Source: Atopobiaceae bacterium UBA5363 (GTDB taxonomy: Bacteria; Actinomycetota; Coriobacteriia; Coriobacteriales; Atopobiaceae). Taken from it: 57,794 nucleotides of DNA. Each line of letters begins with the position of its first letter. Positions within the stretch are counted from its first letter, which is position 1. The notes under the pieces were generated by a model. The model saw nothing but the letters and a program-made list of their open reading frames with translations. It was not told the DNA's origin and searched no databases. Positions 1-9,204 of this stretch are shown in pieces. The position numbers and the translations under genes are program-made. Location of the stretch: positions 11,278-69,071 of the forward strand of contig DHPN01000012.1 in NCBI GenBank assembly GCA_002407925.1, read 5' to 3'.

Positions 1-25
1 TTGAACGTCACAGCCAAATCATATG

Positions 26-48
26 TGTATAGTTAAGAGGAATATACA
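26..48. promoter_or_regulatory. Inverted repeat, possible operator of the GntR regulator
   Basis: TGTATA (26-31) and TATACA (43-48) form a perfect 6-bp inverted repeat with an 11-base spacer, about 50 bases before the GntR-type gene. GntR/HutC proteins often bind palindromic sites near their own promoters, so autoregulation is a reasonable inference. The AT-rich arms could also be promoter elements. Confidence 0.35.
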
Positions 49-98
49 AAATTAAAATCCGCCCTATGTAAAAAGGGCATAGAACAAGGGACAGCGCC

Positions 99-842
99 GT
101 GGGCAAGACTCTCCTTTATGTAGATATCTACAAAAGCCTAAAAAGTGATATTGAATGTGGGACCATTTCCGTAGGAAATTTCCTGCCGTCTGAATCAGAG
201 CTCACACAACGCTTTAGCTGCTCTCGTATGACGGTGAGAAAGGCTATATCGCTTTTAGCCAACGACGGATGGGTCCAATCTATTCGCGGAAGAGGCGTGC
301 GGGTAATCTGGAATGCTCGTGGAAGCGTTAAGAAGGAAAACGTCTTCTCAGTGGAAGGCCTGCCTTCGTTCACGGAGTCAGCACATGCAATTGGCGCCGT
401 TCCTTCCGCCTATGTCTTTTTACTCGATCACGTTGTGTGCACCACGGAGATCGCTGACATGACCGGGTTTCCCGAGGGCACTGACCTGACTCGCGTAGGA
501 TTGGTAAGAAGCCTCGACGGCAAGCGTATGGCCATCGACCGACATCATTTTCTGACATCCGAAATCCCAGGAATTGACCGTAAGGTTGCCACCTCTTCCC
601 TTTTTCATTACATCGAGGTGGACTTAGGCATAGACATCGTGGTCAGCGAAAGAGAGATAACCGTAGAGAAGCCTACAGTACAGGATCGCAAGCTTCTCAG
701 TCTTGAGGGGCCGATATACCTAGCTGTCACTCACAGCCGGACATATGATTCCAACGGCGTCGAATTTGAGTATGTCGAAAGCAAATATTTGCCCCAATAT
801 TTTCATTTTTTTGATACGGCAACGAGGAATCCGCTGCCTTAG
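99..842 (+). CDS. GntR family transcriptional regulator with UTRA domain
   Basis: A 247-residue HutC-type regulator. Residues about 7-72 form the GntR winged helix, recognisable by LPSESELTQRFSCSRMTVR followed by a helix and a GRG wing. Residues about 90-240 fit a UTRA ligand-binding domain, which in this family senses a small metabolite such as a sugar phosphate or amino acid derivative. The start is GTG at 99, with AAGGG about nine bases upstream; no better start lies before the DNA-binding domain. The gene is convergent with the phospholipase-like gene and is not in an obvious operon, so its target may be itself, through the inverted repeat upstream, or a gene left of the window. The ligand cannot be predicted. 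Confidence 0.85.
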   Translation: MGKTLLYVDIYKSLKSDIECGTISVGNFLPSESELTQRFSCSRMTVRKAISLLANDGWVQSIRGRGVRVIWNARGSVKKENVFSVEGLPSFTESAHAIGAVPSAYVFLLDHVVCTTEIADMTGFPEGTDLTRVGLVRSLDGKRMAIDRHHFLTSEIPGIDRKVATSSLFHYIEVDLGIDIVVSEREITVEKPTVQDRKLLSLEGPIYLAVTHSRTYDSNGVEFEYVESKYLPQYFHFFDTATRNPLP

Positions 843-896
843 TGCTCTTGAGCTGTTTGCTGTTGTTGTGACAATGCTAACTTGAAGCCCATAGCG

Positions 897-1877
897 CTAT
901 GAGCCATCTATTTGCGCGGCGTCTCTCTGCTCAGCAGTAGGAGCACCGCTGAAGTTCAGCTCACCTGTCATACGCTCAGCTGCCGCAAGATTGAAGTTCG
1001 ATGAAAAGAAGGCCTTTTCTGCCTGTGCGACATGGCAGCAAGCCTTATCATACAAGTCCCAGAAACTCTCTTGGTTCAAAACTCCTGTGAAAGGATTCCT
1101 CCACACTTGATGCTGTCGATTGTCAAAATCGGAAACCTTTTCGCGGCGCACGCGATGGGACATTGAGTCGTACAGTGAAAACCCATCTTGCCGAACAAGA
1201 TGCTCGACTGCGCCAAACAGCCGAATCTTTCCTCCATACGGTGACCAAAAGAGGCGCAAGGCACGTCGATATGCCTTTATCGCGCGGGTATATATGTCCA
1301 GCGGCAGTGTACGATTGTAAGTCCAGAGCCCAAGGTAAAAGTAAATCCTGTCGATGGTGGCAAGCGTTGCGTCACTGCCCTCAAGCACACACTTCCAAGG
1401 GACAAAGTTCCTTACCGTGTTGCCGGTGCGGGCATAGAGAGCCATCTCATCGAGGTCCCTCTCTATTTCCCTATGCACCAGTGAGCTGCACCTACGATCA
1501 AGTCCTTCGACACCAGCATCGCACAGACTGTACTCCCACGAGAAGACAAACGGATGTAGCGTAGAGTCAAGCAGGTAGTGGCACAAAAAGCCTGCGGCAT
1601 ACGCCTCCCCTACATGACGCTCCTCCCGAGGCAGCATTGAAAGCGCATCATGCAATGCGACAAAAAGCTGTGATGGGCACCTATGATGCATTATGTCACC
1701 GATATCAGCGTCCTTCTTGTCTCCTAGAGGATCGAGGTGCAGATAGAACAGTGGATCAGGACCTTGATTGCCGAGCATGAACGCATCGTGTTCATCGAAG
1801 CTCGCAAAGCCTAACAATGAACAAGCTGTTCCAAGCGTATCAGCGCCAAAGATATCATGTGTAAGAAGCGAAGGCAT
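897..1877 (-). CDS. Zinc-dependent phospholipase C-like protein
   Basis: A 326-residue protein of the zinc-dependent phospholipase C-like family. Visible metal-ligand motifs are an N-terminal LTHDIFG, MLGNQGPDP around residues 35-42, IMHHRC near 63 and FLCHYLLDSTLHPF around 97-110, the usual scattered His/Asp pattern of this fold. There is no signal peptide, so it is probably cytoplasmic, and real lipase activity is unproven for this bacterial branch. The start is ATG with GGAAAGGGAG upstream. It lies 68 bases downstream of the small DUF1858-like gene on the same strand. Homologues are usually annotated as hypothetical or as phospholipase C; the family call is firmer than the function. Confidence 0.75.
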   Translation of the reverse strand: MPSLLTHDIFGADTLGTACSLLGFASFDEHDAFMLGNQGPDPLFYLHLDPLGDKKDADIGDIMHHRCPSQLFVALHDALSMLPREERHVGEAYAAGFLCHYLLDSTLHPFVFSWEYSLCDAGVEGLDRRCSSLVHREIERDLDEMALYARTGNTVRNFVPWKCVLEGSDATLATIDRIYFYLGLWTYNRTLPLDIYTRAIKAYRRALRLFWSPYGGKIRLFGAVEHLVRQDGFSLYDSMSHRVRREKVSDFDNRQHQVWRNPFTGVLNQESFWDLYDKACCHVAQAEKAFFSSNFNLAAAERMTGELNFSGAPTAEQRDAAQIDGS

Positions 1878-1945
1878 CTTAACTCCCTTTCCGCTATAGC
1901 CGAGCGTAACGCAACCTTTGCAAGCTGCGCTGAAAAACGTTGCAT

Positions 1946-2362
1946 TTACCGGTGGGGATAATGATTTGTTCCGTCACTGTCTTTTGGTAAGACCCCTTCT
2001 TGCTGCGCACGGTGAACAGCTGCCTCCATATGGGTAAGCATTGGTGCTCCAGAGGACGCTGCGATCTCCTCTGAGCTCTCGGAACGCTTGCCGAAAAGAG
2101 CGCCAAACACAGCTGGCAAAGGGCTTTGAAAGCCGTCTGAAGGAGCAACGTAACCACCGATATCATAACCAGCTGCTTCTAAGCTGAGACTTACAATAGA
2201 AGGAGAGATCCCCGCATCAGCTGCAAGCTCAGAAACCGTTTTGTTAGCTGGGAGCTCCGTGAAACCAAGCTCAGCGAGAAATGCTGAAAAATCCTTGTCT
2301 TCCCTTGCGAGCTCAGCAGCAGGGCGCGAGAGATCTAATTTTTTCTTTTCATCCAATGCCAT
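1946..2362 (-). CDS. Small protein with DUF1858-like N-terminal domain
   Basis: A 138-residue protein. Residues about 8-66 resemble the DUF1858-type helical domain: a 'dLS..aaeLa....df..fLaelGFtel' segment, then a helix and an LEAAGYDI end. Unlike redox-associated members it has no Cys. The C-terminal half is low in hydrophobic residues and probably disordered. The function is unknown; in other bacteria the domain accompanies hybrid-cluster or PAS proteins. The start ATG follows GAGAGGGGAC. It precedes the phospholipase-like gene on the same strand and may be cotranscribed with it. Confidence 0.6.
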   Translation of the reverse strand: MALDEKKKLDLSRPAAELAREDKDFSAFLAELGFTELPANKTVSELAADAGISPSIVSLSLEAAGYDIGGYVAPSDGFQSPLPAVFGALFGKRSESSEEIAASSGAPMLTHMEAAVHRAQQEGVLPKDSDGTNHYPHR

Positions 2363-2673
2363 GAGGTCCCCTCTCTTTTGGTCACACTATACCCAAGCAC
2401 GCCCAGATCAGGGCAGAAGCACGATCAACAGAAATTCCGAAAAGACACGATACATTACAACTCGAAAAACATAAGGTTTCGTTTTCGTCAAGCAATTTTC
2501 TTAGAGGTTAACACAGGGTTTTAAACTTGGAACACCCTGGGCTGTGACTCAACATCGCAATAGTACAAACGTAGGCTTATTTGTATGGAGACAAGGTCGC
2601 TCAGGCCTTTGGCACCGAAACTTGAAGCCAAGCGCGAACAACGGCGCCTATGAGGGGAGGACAGAGAAGCAGC
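2363..2673. other. Intergenic region with one hairpin between divergent genes
   Basis: About 310 bases between two divergent genes. CAGGGT (2514-2519) and ACCCTG (2534-2539) can pair across a 14-base loop. The rest is AT-rich to about 2520 and then mixed. No RNA gene or clear consensus promoter is visible; promoters for both flanking genes must lie here. Confidence 0.4.
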
Positions 2674-3408
2674 ATGGACATACTCACAACCAAACAAGCA
2701 GGTAGCTGTCTTTCGTTAGGCAGCTATACCGAGTCTGTCTACACCGAGCTCAAGGAGTTCTTTTCCGACTATGACACCTCGCTAAACCTCGAATCCATAG
2801 ATTACGAGCGGCTCTATAGCGCTTGCGACATCGGCAGACGCCCTGCCACACAAGCAAATGATGCTCTTTTTGACCTCCTGTATGATCGAGCGAACCCCAA
2901 CTCAATTCATTCGCTTGCACAGGCCGCATACAATGTGGCTATGTCATTAAGCCCGGAAATCGGCTACGATGCCACAAGCTACGTCAAGCTTGCGTTGTCC
3001 AACCTGCAAAAAACAAAGAATCCCTCTACACGCTTACTCAAGCATCGCAGTGCTTGTGACAACCTTCTCTCTTTTTGGGGATCCATCGAAGACTGCACAG
3101 CCCCAACAAATGTAAAGGCCCTGATTTTCTTGGGAAAATATGTCAAACGCATTGAGCTTTACGCCCGATTCAAGAAAGGAGACAGAACATTTTCTTCGCC
3201 TTTCTTAAAGTTCAATTTTTATTTGCAGAACATATCACCTGAGGGCTCTGCAGCATTGCAGCCAGTACTTTCTCAACTTGCGGAAAGAATCAAAGAGCTC
3301 GGCTACAGTGAACAGGCGTCATTTGTCCATGTGCTTGCTCTTTCATGTGCGCCGGCTCAGCTCAGGCCAGCGACTGACGAGCACTTCATCCTTGAGGGGC
3401 AGGCATAA
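2674..3408 (+). CDS. Hypothetical mainly helical protein
   Basis: A 244-residue protein with no signal peptide or membrane helix, predicted by eye to be nearly all alpha-helical. I do not recognise it with confidence. The segment ALIFLGKYVKRIELYARF near residue 150 loosely resembles the LGRYLERAE motif of alpha-E (DUF403) proteins, but the usual alpha-E partners (ATP-grasp, transglutaminase) are absent. An in-frame ATG at 2650 exists, but the GGGGAGG site at 2654-2660 lies downstream of it, so the ATG at 2674 is the better start. It is convergent with the HAD hydrolase and stands alone. Confidence 0.55.
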   Translation: MDILTTKQAGSCLSLGSYTESVYTELKEFFSDYDTSLNLESIDYERLYSACDIGRRPATQANDALFDLLYDRANPNSIHSLAQAAYNVAMSLSPEIGYDATSYVKLALSNLQKTKNPSTRLLKHRSACDNLLSFWGSIEDCTAPTNVKALIFLGKYVKRIELYARFKKGDRTFSSPFLKFNFYLQNISPEGSAALQPVLSQLAERIKELGYSEQASFVHVLALSCAPAQLRPATDEHFILEGQA

Positions 3409-3440
3409 GCTCGCCGAAACATTACAAGATTTGACATCGG

Positions 3441-4286
3441 CTAGCGTCGAAACTCGGGAGGAAGGTCTCCATGGGCAGCCACAATCGCTTCCATCACTTG
3501 GGCAGGCGCATTGTCACTCGCAGACCCTATCTTCCATCGTGCGCACCCCAAGGCGGCAGGAGAGCCGTTAGCGACTGTAAAGGAGTTGGGGACGCGACGA
3601 AGCATGGTTAGATCGTTGTCTGAATCGCCGAAAAAGGCTACTTCGTCTGAACGGATCCCTATATGGTCCAGCAAAATCTTCGTTGCTTCAGCCTTCGACC
3701 AACCATGAGGCAAGACATCAAAGATATGTGGCCCGGGTGCGACATAATCAAATTGGGGAACAACCTGCTGGAGGCGGCGCGCAGCCGCATCTTTGTTTCC
3801 TAAAGCATTACCGTAGATCACGTCTACGGTAAAACAAGGCGCCGTAGGTATATCTTCCAGTATGACAGGGGTGGCATTAATGGGCGTTTCTGCCATCACA
3901 TCGTCGATGTCTTGCCTGCTGGCACCTAAAACGCCGAAGCTCAAGGCACCCTGTGCGTCATGCACATAGAAGAGCAAAAAGCAGTCGCGAAGCGGTACAA
4001 GCAGGTCAAGCAGCCGTGCAATGAGGTCCTGGTCGACCGGCTTTTTAAATACGGTCTTTCCTGAGACGCGCACGATTTTGCCATTGGCAAATACGCCGGT
4101 GGCATAACACGACGCATCATGGTGGAAGTATGCTGCAAGATCCTCAGGTTCGCGACCAGAGGCTGGACCAAAGAAGATGTTAGCGTCCATGAGAGCGTGC
4201 GCGGCTGCTATCGTACGCTTTGAGACCGAGCGCGCACCGAAAGGAACGACAGTCCCATCCATGTCCGTAAGCACCAGCTTGATCAT
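3441..4286 (-). CDS. Cof-type HAD superfamily hydrolase
   Basis: A 281-residue HAD phosphatase of the Cof/YbiV (subclass IIB) type, probably acting on sugar phosphates or other small phosphate esters in the cytoplasm. Motif I is DMDGT at residues 8-12 (Asp8 nucleophile, Asp10 acid/base). Motif III is the Lys in GWSKAEA, and motif IV is FFGDSDNDLTML. A cap domain of about 100 residues lies between motifs I and III. The start ATG is preceded by AAAGGAG. It lies upstream of the FtsX permease on the same strand, 154 bases from the convergent helical gene's side of the region. The substrate cannot be told from sequence. Confidence 0.88.
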   Translation of the reverse strand: MIKLVLTDMDGTVVPFGARSVSKRTIAAAHALMDANIFFGPASGREPEDLAAYFHHDASCYATGVFANGKIVRVSGKTVFKKPVDQDLIARLLDLLVPLRDCFLLFYVHDAQGALSFGVLGASRQDIDDVMAETPINATPVILEDIPTAPCFTVDVIYGNALGNKDAAARRLQQVVPQFDYVAPGPHIFDVLPHGWSKAEATKILLDHIGIRSDEVAFFGDSDNDLTMLRRVPNSFTVANGSPAALGCARWKIGSASDNAPAQVMEAIVAAHGDLPPEFRR

Positions 4287-4353
4287 GCAGCTTCTCCTTT
4301 CAATCCTTTCAACATCTTATAAGCATAGCTGTTGATCTTCGCATAAGTTAGGA

Positions 4354-7300
4354 TCAGTCCACGCTTTTCAGGCTCTCCACCATGTCAATGCGATCAAGCT
4401 TGCGGCGCATAAGAAGCAAGGCACAGGCGGTAAATGCCATCGTCATCATAAAGGCCCATCCATAGCTCGAAGCATGGATCACACGGCCAAACATTACATA
4501 ATCCACCTCGGCTGTTGTTATCACAAAAGTCTCGAGCCACGTTCCAAACACAAGCCCCAAGACATCACCAAGCAGGGAGATCAGCACTATCTCTCGGAAG
4601 ACGTATGCATGGATCTCACGCTTGGTAAAACCGAGCACTTTCAGACTGGCAATCTCGCGAACGCGTTCGTCAATGTTGATATTTGTGAGGTTATACAGCA
4701 CGATGAAGGCAAGGGCTGCGGCTGAAACTGTGAGGACGACGACGATCATATTGACAGCGCTGAGCATCGCGGTGTAGCGCTCGATGGCCTCGCTTTGGAA
4801 GATAACCGTGGAGACATGATCGTATGCGTGGAGCTGGTCCCCTATCTCGTCGCGAGCACTGGCGTCATCGGCATTTGTCGTAGCAAGTATCGTTGTGTAG
4901 GAAAGAGCTTCATCAGGAAAGGCCTTACCCCAGGCATCAGAGCCCACGTATGCGAGGTTGCCCACATAATTTTCTGTAATGCCGCTGATCGTGAGAGCAT
5001 GGGCCTCCCCAGTCGCATTGCCAATCGTATCTTGGTCATAGAGCAGCAAGGTGTCCCCTACTTCCAGCCCCAAGAGACTCGCCATCTTCTCTGTCAGTAT
5101 CACTGATTGCCCATCAAAGCTCAGCTGCTCACCGCTCAAACGAGAGCGCAGCGAAACAAGCCCCGCCATGTCCTTTGCGTTCTGTGGCACTATGACGCTT
5201 ATGTTCAACGTGCCGCCATAGGTATCAGAGCCTGCTTGGAGATTAAGGGAGGAGACGCGGGCCTCATTGCTCACAACATCTTTATCGGAGAGTTGAGCGG
5301 CAAGGCGTGCCGCATCATCAGATGTCGCGTCATCGTCAAGGCCGATCGTGGTGTCATAGTGCACGATAGAACCGAACTGGTTGTGGATAATATCCCATAT
5401 CGAGTCATGCAATCCGAGTCCCACAAGAAGGAGAGCGGTGCATCCGGCGATGCCAGCCACTGTCATTGCGAGGCGTCTCTTATAGCGAAAAATATTACGA
5501 AATGTCACTTTCCATGAGAAGGAGACAGTATGCCAAAGAGGCCCGATGCGCTCGAGCAGGATGCGCTTGCCCGCTTTTGGTGCACGTGGCTGCATGAGAG
5601 CCGCAGGCGTCTCGCGCAGGCTTGCCAACACGGCAAACCAAGTTGCAAGAAGCGTCACACCAACCCCTATGCCTCCTGAGGAGAGGGCGATTCCCCTGTC
5701 AAGCGGCAGAGGAAAACTGAAGCGGGGAACTGCGTAGATGATGCCATACGCGTTCATCACAATTGCGGGCAAAACTTGCGTAAGAGCCAAGATGCCGACG
5801 ACAGCACCAATGACCGACGCCAGTCCCGCATAGAGCAAATAGTGCCAAGCAATCCTGCTCGTGCTGTAACCAAGGGCCTTAAACGTACCGATCAGCTCGC
5901 GATCGTCATCCACAACACGTGTCATTGTGGTAAGTGCCACAAGTGCTGCGACCAGGAAAAATATCAGCGGGAAGACACGCGCGATGTTGTCCATCCGCTC
6001 AGCGTCGCTGTGGAAAAGAGCAGCGCCTTCGCTTTGGCTGCGATCGAGCATATAAATGTCAGGAGACTGCAGATCGTCAATTTGCTCTTGGGCGTCGTCG
6101 AGCTCCTGAGACGCTTCTGAAAGCTGCGCCTCAATATCAGCCTTCTGTTGCTCGAATTCAGTGAGGCTCTGCTCGTACGAGGCCTTTGATGAGGCCAGTG
6201 TTGCTCGAGACGACGCAAGAGTCGCAGCCGCAGCGTCGAGCTTCTTTTGGCCTGCGGCAAGCTGCGTGTTGACACTTGTTTGCTGTTCAGCCAACTGTTG
6301 GCGCGCAGCCGCAAGAGAAGCTTGACCCTCCTGCACTTGCTTGCATCCTTGATCATAGCTGTCAACGGCCTGTTGGACACTTGAGAGCTGAGACGTAAGG
6401 CTTTCCTTGCTTGCCTGAAGCTGGGCAAGCTCATCTTTGGCCTGAGTGAGCTCTGTGCTACTCTGAGCAGCCATAAGCTCATTTTTCAAGCTTTCGAGTT
6501 CTGCCGCCTGCTCATCTGTGACTGCGCTGCCGAGCGCCTCGAGGCTTTCTATTTCCCTTTGCAGTGAAGTCTCTTTTTGCTGCGCTTGTTCTAGTCTAGC
6601 GGTGACTTCGTCTATGCCTGACTGGGCTTGCGCTATGCCATCTTGTAAAGATGACATTTGCGATCTAGCCTCTTCTATCTTGGAAGACTGGACATCAAGG
6701 GCAGCAGCAAACTGGTCAAGGGCCTCCTGCTGAGCATCAATTTGATCTTCTGCTTGCTGCAATTGCTGAGCGGCGCTTTCTTCTTCTGCTGCAAGTTCGG
6801 CAAGCCCCTCCTGATAGCTAGTTTGTCCCTCGCTGATCTCCTGTTCACCCTCTTCGATCTGCGCTAACGCGGCATCAAGCGATGCTTGAGCATCAGCGAG
6901 CTGAGACTCAGCACTTTCTTTTTCTGCCACATACTTACCGAGGCGCTCATTAAGGGATTCTTGGGATTGACGTTTGATGTCCTTGAGACGAGCGGTGGTA
7001 AGCGTCTCCTCGCTGTCCTGCAGACGTTGCTTAACCGTATCCACAAGCTCGTTGTAGGCGTCTGACTCGCTCTCCAACTTTGAAGCCCCTGCAACCTTTA
7101 TGAAGATCTCGGTGTAGGGACAATCGTCAGCGAGAGCAGAGGTGGGCACATAGACATATTGCGCAATGCTGCCGGAGCCAAGCGTCGTTGAGCCAAAGCT
7201 GCCGGTATAAGGATAGTTTGACGAGCTCACTGTACCGACGACAACCAAATCCATCGAGCGTAGGACGTCATTGAGATCCTCGCTGCCGTACAGCAAAGAG

Positions 7301-7821
7301 ATTGTGTCTCCCAAGCCGACGCCCGCTACGGTAGTGTCAGCGGAGATCACGCACTCGTTTGAGGCCGTAGGCCAGCGGCCGTCAGCAAGGACAAGGCGAT
7401 TGAGGTAGCTTTGGTCTTGGGAGGACACGTCAGTGGCTTTTTCTGTGCCAAGGCTCGTAGCTGTGGAGCTTTCGGCAGTGCCCACATCAAGCGTGCCAAT
7501 CCGAACGGCAAGCTGCTCCTTCCCAAGTCGTGCCATTGCATCGACCGTAACTGATGGCATGGCATCTTCGACGCCATCGATCTGCAGGACGCGCGTGACA
7601 TCGTCGTCTGTGAAGCCCCTGCTGGAAATCAGACGAAGGTCCCAGAGATCTGTACCGTCATACCATTGGTCTGCCGCCGCGCGCATGTCCGGACCACACA
7701 TCTTAAGCCCTGCATAAAAGCCACAACCAAGCGCGACGATGCCCATAATGGCCAAAAAGCGCGCAATCGTTCCTTTGATTGAGCGAGTAGTAACAAGAGA
7801 GAAGACATCACGGCTAGCCAT
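4354..7821 (-). CDS. FtsX/MacB-type ABC transporter permease with long coiled coil
   Basis: A very large permease of about 1155 residues. An N-terminal membrane helix (FLAIMGIVALGCGFYAG) is followed by a MacB-like extracytoplasmic domain to about residue 265, then some 320 residues of Gln/Glu/Ala/Ser-rich coiled coil with heptads. A first FtsX domain with three helices lies at about 630-770, a second extracytoplasmic domain at about 800-1010, and a second FtsX domain at about 1020-1150. Such Actinobacteria/Firmicutes proteins pair with a LolD/MacB-type ATPase; substrates are rarely known (peptides, lipids, or mechanotransmission to the cell wall). ATG at 7821 is preferred because it sits just after the ATPase stop codon; GTG at 7833, overlapping the ATPase, is the alternative. 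The coiled coil is long enough to reach across the envelope. Confidence 0.88.
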   Translation of the reverse strand: MASRDVFSLVTTRSIKGTIARFLAIMGIVALGCGFYAGLKMCGPDMRAAADQWYDGTDLWDLRLISSRGFTDDDVTRVLQIDGVEDAMPSVTVDAMARLGKEQLAVRIGTLDVGTAESSTATSLGTEKATDVSSQDQSYLNRLVLADGRWPTASNECVISADTTVAGVGLGDTISLLYGSEDLNDVLRSMDLVVVGTVSSSNYPYTGSFGSTTLGSGSIAQYVYVPTSALADDCPYTEIFIKVAGASKLESESDAYNELVDTVKQRLQDSEETLTTARLKDIKRQSQESLNERLGKYVAEKESAESQLADAQASLDAALAQIEEGEQEISEGQTSYQEGLAELAAEEESAAQQLQQAEDQIDAQQEALDQFAAALDVQSSKIEEARSQMSSLQDGIAQAQSGIDEVTARLEQAQQKETSLQREIESLEALGSAVTDEQAAELESLKNELMAAQSSTELTQAKDELAQLQASKESLTSQLSSVQQAVDSYDQGCKQVQEGQASLAAARQQLAEQQTSVNTQLAAGQKKLDAAAATLASSRATLASSKASYEQSLTEFEQQKADIEAQLSEASQELDDAQEQIDDLQSPDIYMLDRSQSEGAALFHSDAERMDNIARVFPLIFFLVAALVALTTMTRVVDDDRELIGTFKALGYSTSRIAWHYLLYAGLASVIGAVVGILALTQVLPAIVMNAYGIIYAVPRFSFPLPLDRGIALSSGGIGVGVTLLATWFAVLASLRETPAALMQPRAPKAGKRILLERIGPLWHTVSFSWKVTFRNIFRYKRRLAMTVAGIAGCTALLLVGLGLHDSIWDIIHNQFGSIVHYDTTIGLDDDATSDDAARLAAQLSDKDVVSNEARVSSLNLQAGSDTYGGTLNISVIVPQNAKDMAGLVSLRSRLSGEQLSFDGQSVILTEKMASLLGLEVGDTLLLYDQDTIGNATGEAHALTISGITENYVGNLAYVGSDAWGKAFPDEALSYTTILATTNADDASARDEIGDQLHAYDHVSTVIFQSEAIERYTAMLSAVNMIVVVLTVSAAALAFIVLYNLTNINIDERVREIASLKVLGFTKREIHAYVFREIVLISLLGDVLGLVFGTWLETFVITTAEVDYVMFGRVIHASSYGWAFMMTMAFTACALLLMRRKLDRIDMVESLKSVD

Positions 7822-7826
7822 CGGGC

Positions 7827-8528
7827 TTACCACTCAAGTGTCAGGGCATCAACAGGATGCTGATTACATTCAATCGAGCTCGCTTTGCCTTCGCGCACAT
7901 GAACCACACGATCGGCAATCTGCGTAAACGCGGAATTGTGAGTCACAATCACCACAGTGCGGCCAGTAGTGCGACAGGTGTCTTGGAGGAGCTTGAGAAT
8001 CTGGTGACCTGTTTGGTAATCAAGGGCCCCCGTCGGTTCATCGCAGAGAAGCAATTTCGGGTTTTTTGCTAAAGCCCGCGCGATTGCGACACGCTGCTGC
8101 TCACCACCTGACAGCTGAGCAGGGAAATTATCCATACGCGCAGAAAGGCCAACGTCAGACAGCACCTTTTCCGCAGGGAGCGGATCTGTGCAGATTTGGC
8201 TTGCAAGCTCAACGTTCTCAAGGGCGGTAAGGTTTTGCACGAGGTTGTAGAACTGGAACACAAAGCCGATCGAATGACGTCGGTATTGGGTAAGCTGTCG
8301 GTCAGTCATTGCGGAGACCTCTTGGCCGTCGAGCGTGATAGTTCCCGAGGTAGCTGAGTCCATGCCACCAAGCATATTGAGCACAGTCGTCTTGCCCGCA
8401 CCCGAGGGTCCGACTATCACGCAGAGCTCGCCTTGGCCGATCTCAAAGTCCATACCATACACAGCCCTAACCTTTACTGAGCCCATCTGATAGACCTTGC
8501 ACACATTTTGAAACTCAACGAAGGCCAT
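7827..8528 (-). CDS. ABC transporter ATP-binding protein, MacB/LolD type
   Basis: A 233-residue ATPase partner of the FtsX permease immediately downstream. Walker A is GPSGAGKTT near residue 39, the Q-loop VFQFYNL, the signature LSGGEQQRVAIARAL, Walker B LLLCDEPTGALD, and an H-loop His in VIVTHN. The EPTGALD form and the phrase SGTITLDG are typical of the MacB/LolD/YknY branch that drives mechanotransmission rather than bulk transport (family knowledge). The start ATG follows TAAGGAGTG. The gene ends within a few bases of the permease start, implying translational coupling. Confidence 0.93.
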   Translation of the reverse strand: MAFVEFQNVCKVYQMGSVKVRAVYGMDFEIGQGELCVIVGPSGAGKTTVLNMLGGMDSATSGTITLDGQEVSAMTDRQLTQYRRHSIGFVFQFYNLVQNLTALENVELASQICTDPLPAEKVLSDVGLSARMDNFPAQLSGGEQQRVAIARALAKNPKLLLCDEPTGALDYQTGHQILKLLQDTCRTTGRTVVIVTHNSAFTQIADRVVHVREGKASSIECNQHPVDALTLEW

Positions 8529-8546
8529 GCAAACACTCCTTACGAG

Positions 8547-8807
8547 CTAGTCCCAGCTATCTTTGCTATGACTACCGACAGAGCCGCGACGAGCGTCTTT
8601 GTGGCGTTCAATACCTAGGTAGGCCAAAGCAACGCCAACAAGTAGGATGACCACCAAAAGTATTGTCATTGCAAAGCCAGGAAGCGACTCTTGGCTTGAA
8701 ACAAGCTGATAGACAGCAACAATAATTAAAATGATACCCGCTACGGCCTCAACCAATGCAACAATCCCCGTGCCACCTCTTTGGTCTGTCTGCCTTTTGC
8801 CAGTCAC
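8547..8807 (-). CDS. Small two-helix membrane protein
   Basis: An 86-residue protein with two hydrophobic segments, about residues 13-35 and 43-67, a short polar N-terminus and a basic C-terminal tail. No family recognised. The start is GTG at 8807 with GGAAGGA about eight bases upstream. It is the first gene before the ATPase and permease, separated by only 18 bases, so it is probably an accessory subunit or stabiliser of that exporter (inference). Confidence 0.65.
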   Translation of the reverse strand: MTGKRQTDQRGGTGIVALVEAVAGIILIIVAVYQLVSSQESLPGFAMTILLVVILLVGVALAYLGIERHKDARRGSVGSHSKDSWD

Positions 8808-8882
8808 CTCTACGTCCTTCCATGTACACCTTTGCGGATGCTAGACACTTCCCAGCAAGAAAACCATGTTCACTACTATACC

Positions 8883-8911
8883 TGTATATTTTGCCTCTAC
8901 GCCGCGTTCAA
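8883..8911 (-). promoter_or_regulatory. Putative promoter of the FtsX-type exporter operon
   Basis: Read on the minus strand: TTGAAC (-35), 17-base spacer, TATACA (-10), about 75 bases before the small membrane protein gene. Spacing is ideal and both boxes are near consensus for the housekeeping sigma factor. Confidence 0.45.
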
Positions 8912-9065
8912 CATCCGAAACAGAGAGCCTGCAGATTTTTGGCCAGTAAGGAAAATTTGACTGTACCCTCCCGCCGATTAAGTCATATACGCTGATCCAA
9001 AAGAAACAACCATAAGGCATAGACGCTGAGAGGGAAGCGCACACGGAGCAGCACATCTGTGAACA

Positions 9066-9092
9066 TAAAAAGGACCCCATGCAGGGGTCCTT
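9066..9092 (-). terminator. Rho-independent terminator of tRNA-Leu
   Basis: On the minus strand an 8-bp perfect stem (AGGACCCC with GGGGTCCT, five-base loop) is followed by a run of T residues, ten bases after the encoded CCA of the tRNA. Confidence 0.85.
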
Positions 9093-9101
9093 GCACCTTC
9101 G

Positions 9102-9192
9102 TGGTGTCGGAGGCGGGACTTGAACCCGCACGACCTTTTAGTCAGTCACTAGCACCTCAAGCTAGCGCGTCTGCCAATTCCGCCACTCCGAC
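9102..9192 (-). tRNA. tRNA-Leu(GAG)
   Basis: A 91-base tRNA with 7-bp acceptor stem (GTCGGAG/CTCCGAC), the long variable arm of type II tRNAs, a T-loop GGTTCAAGTCC and genomically encoded CCA. The anticodon stem CTAGC/GCTAG encloses TTGAGGT, giving anticodon GAG, which reads CTC and CTT codons. Confidence 0.95.
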
Positions 9193-9204
9193 ATAGCGAA
9201 AAAG

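Noticed and set aside
5964..6482. A 172-codon frame within the FtsX permease gene on the same strand
   Set aside because: Alternate reading of the repetitive coiled-coil coding region; Arg/Ser/Leu-rich with no start site.
8841..9131. A 96-codon frame upstream of the exporter genes
   Set aside because: It runs from inside the tRNA-Leu gene through its terminator and has no ribosome site.
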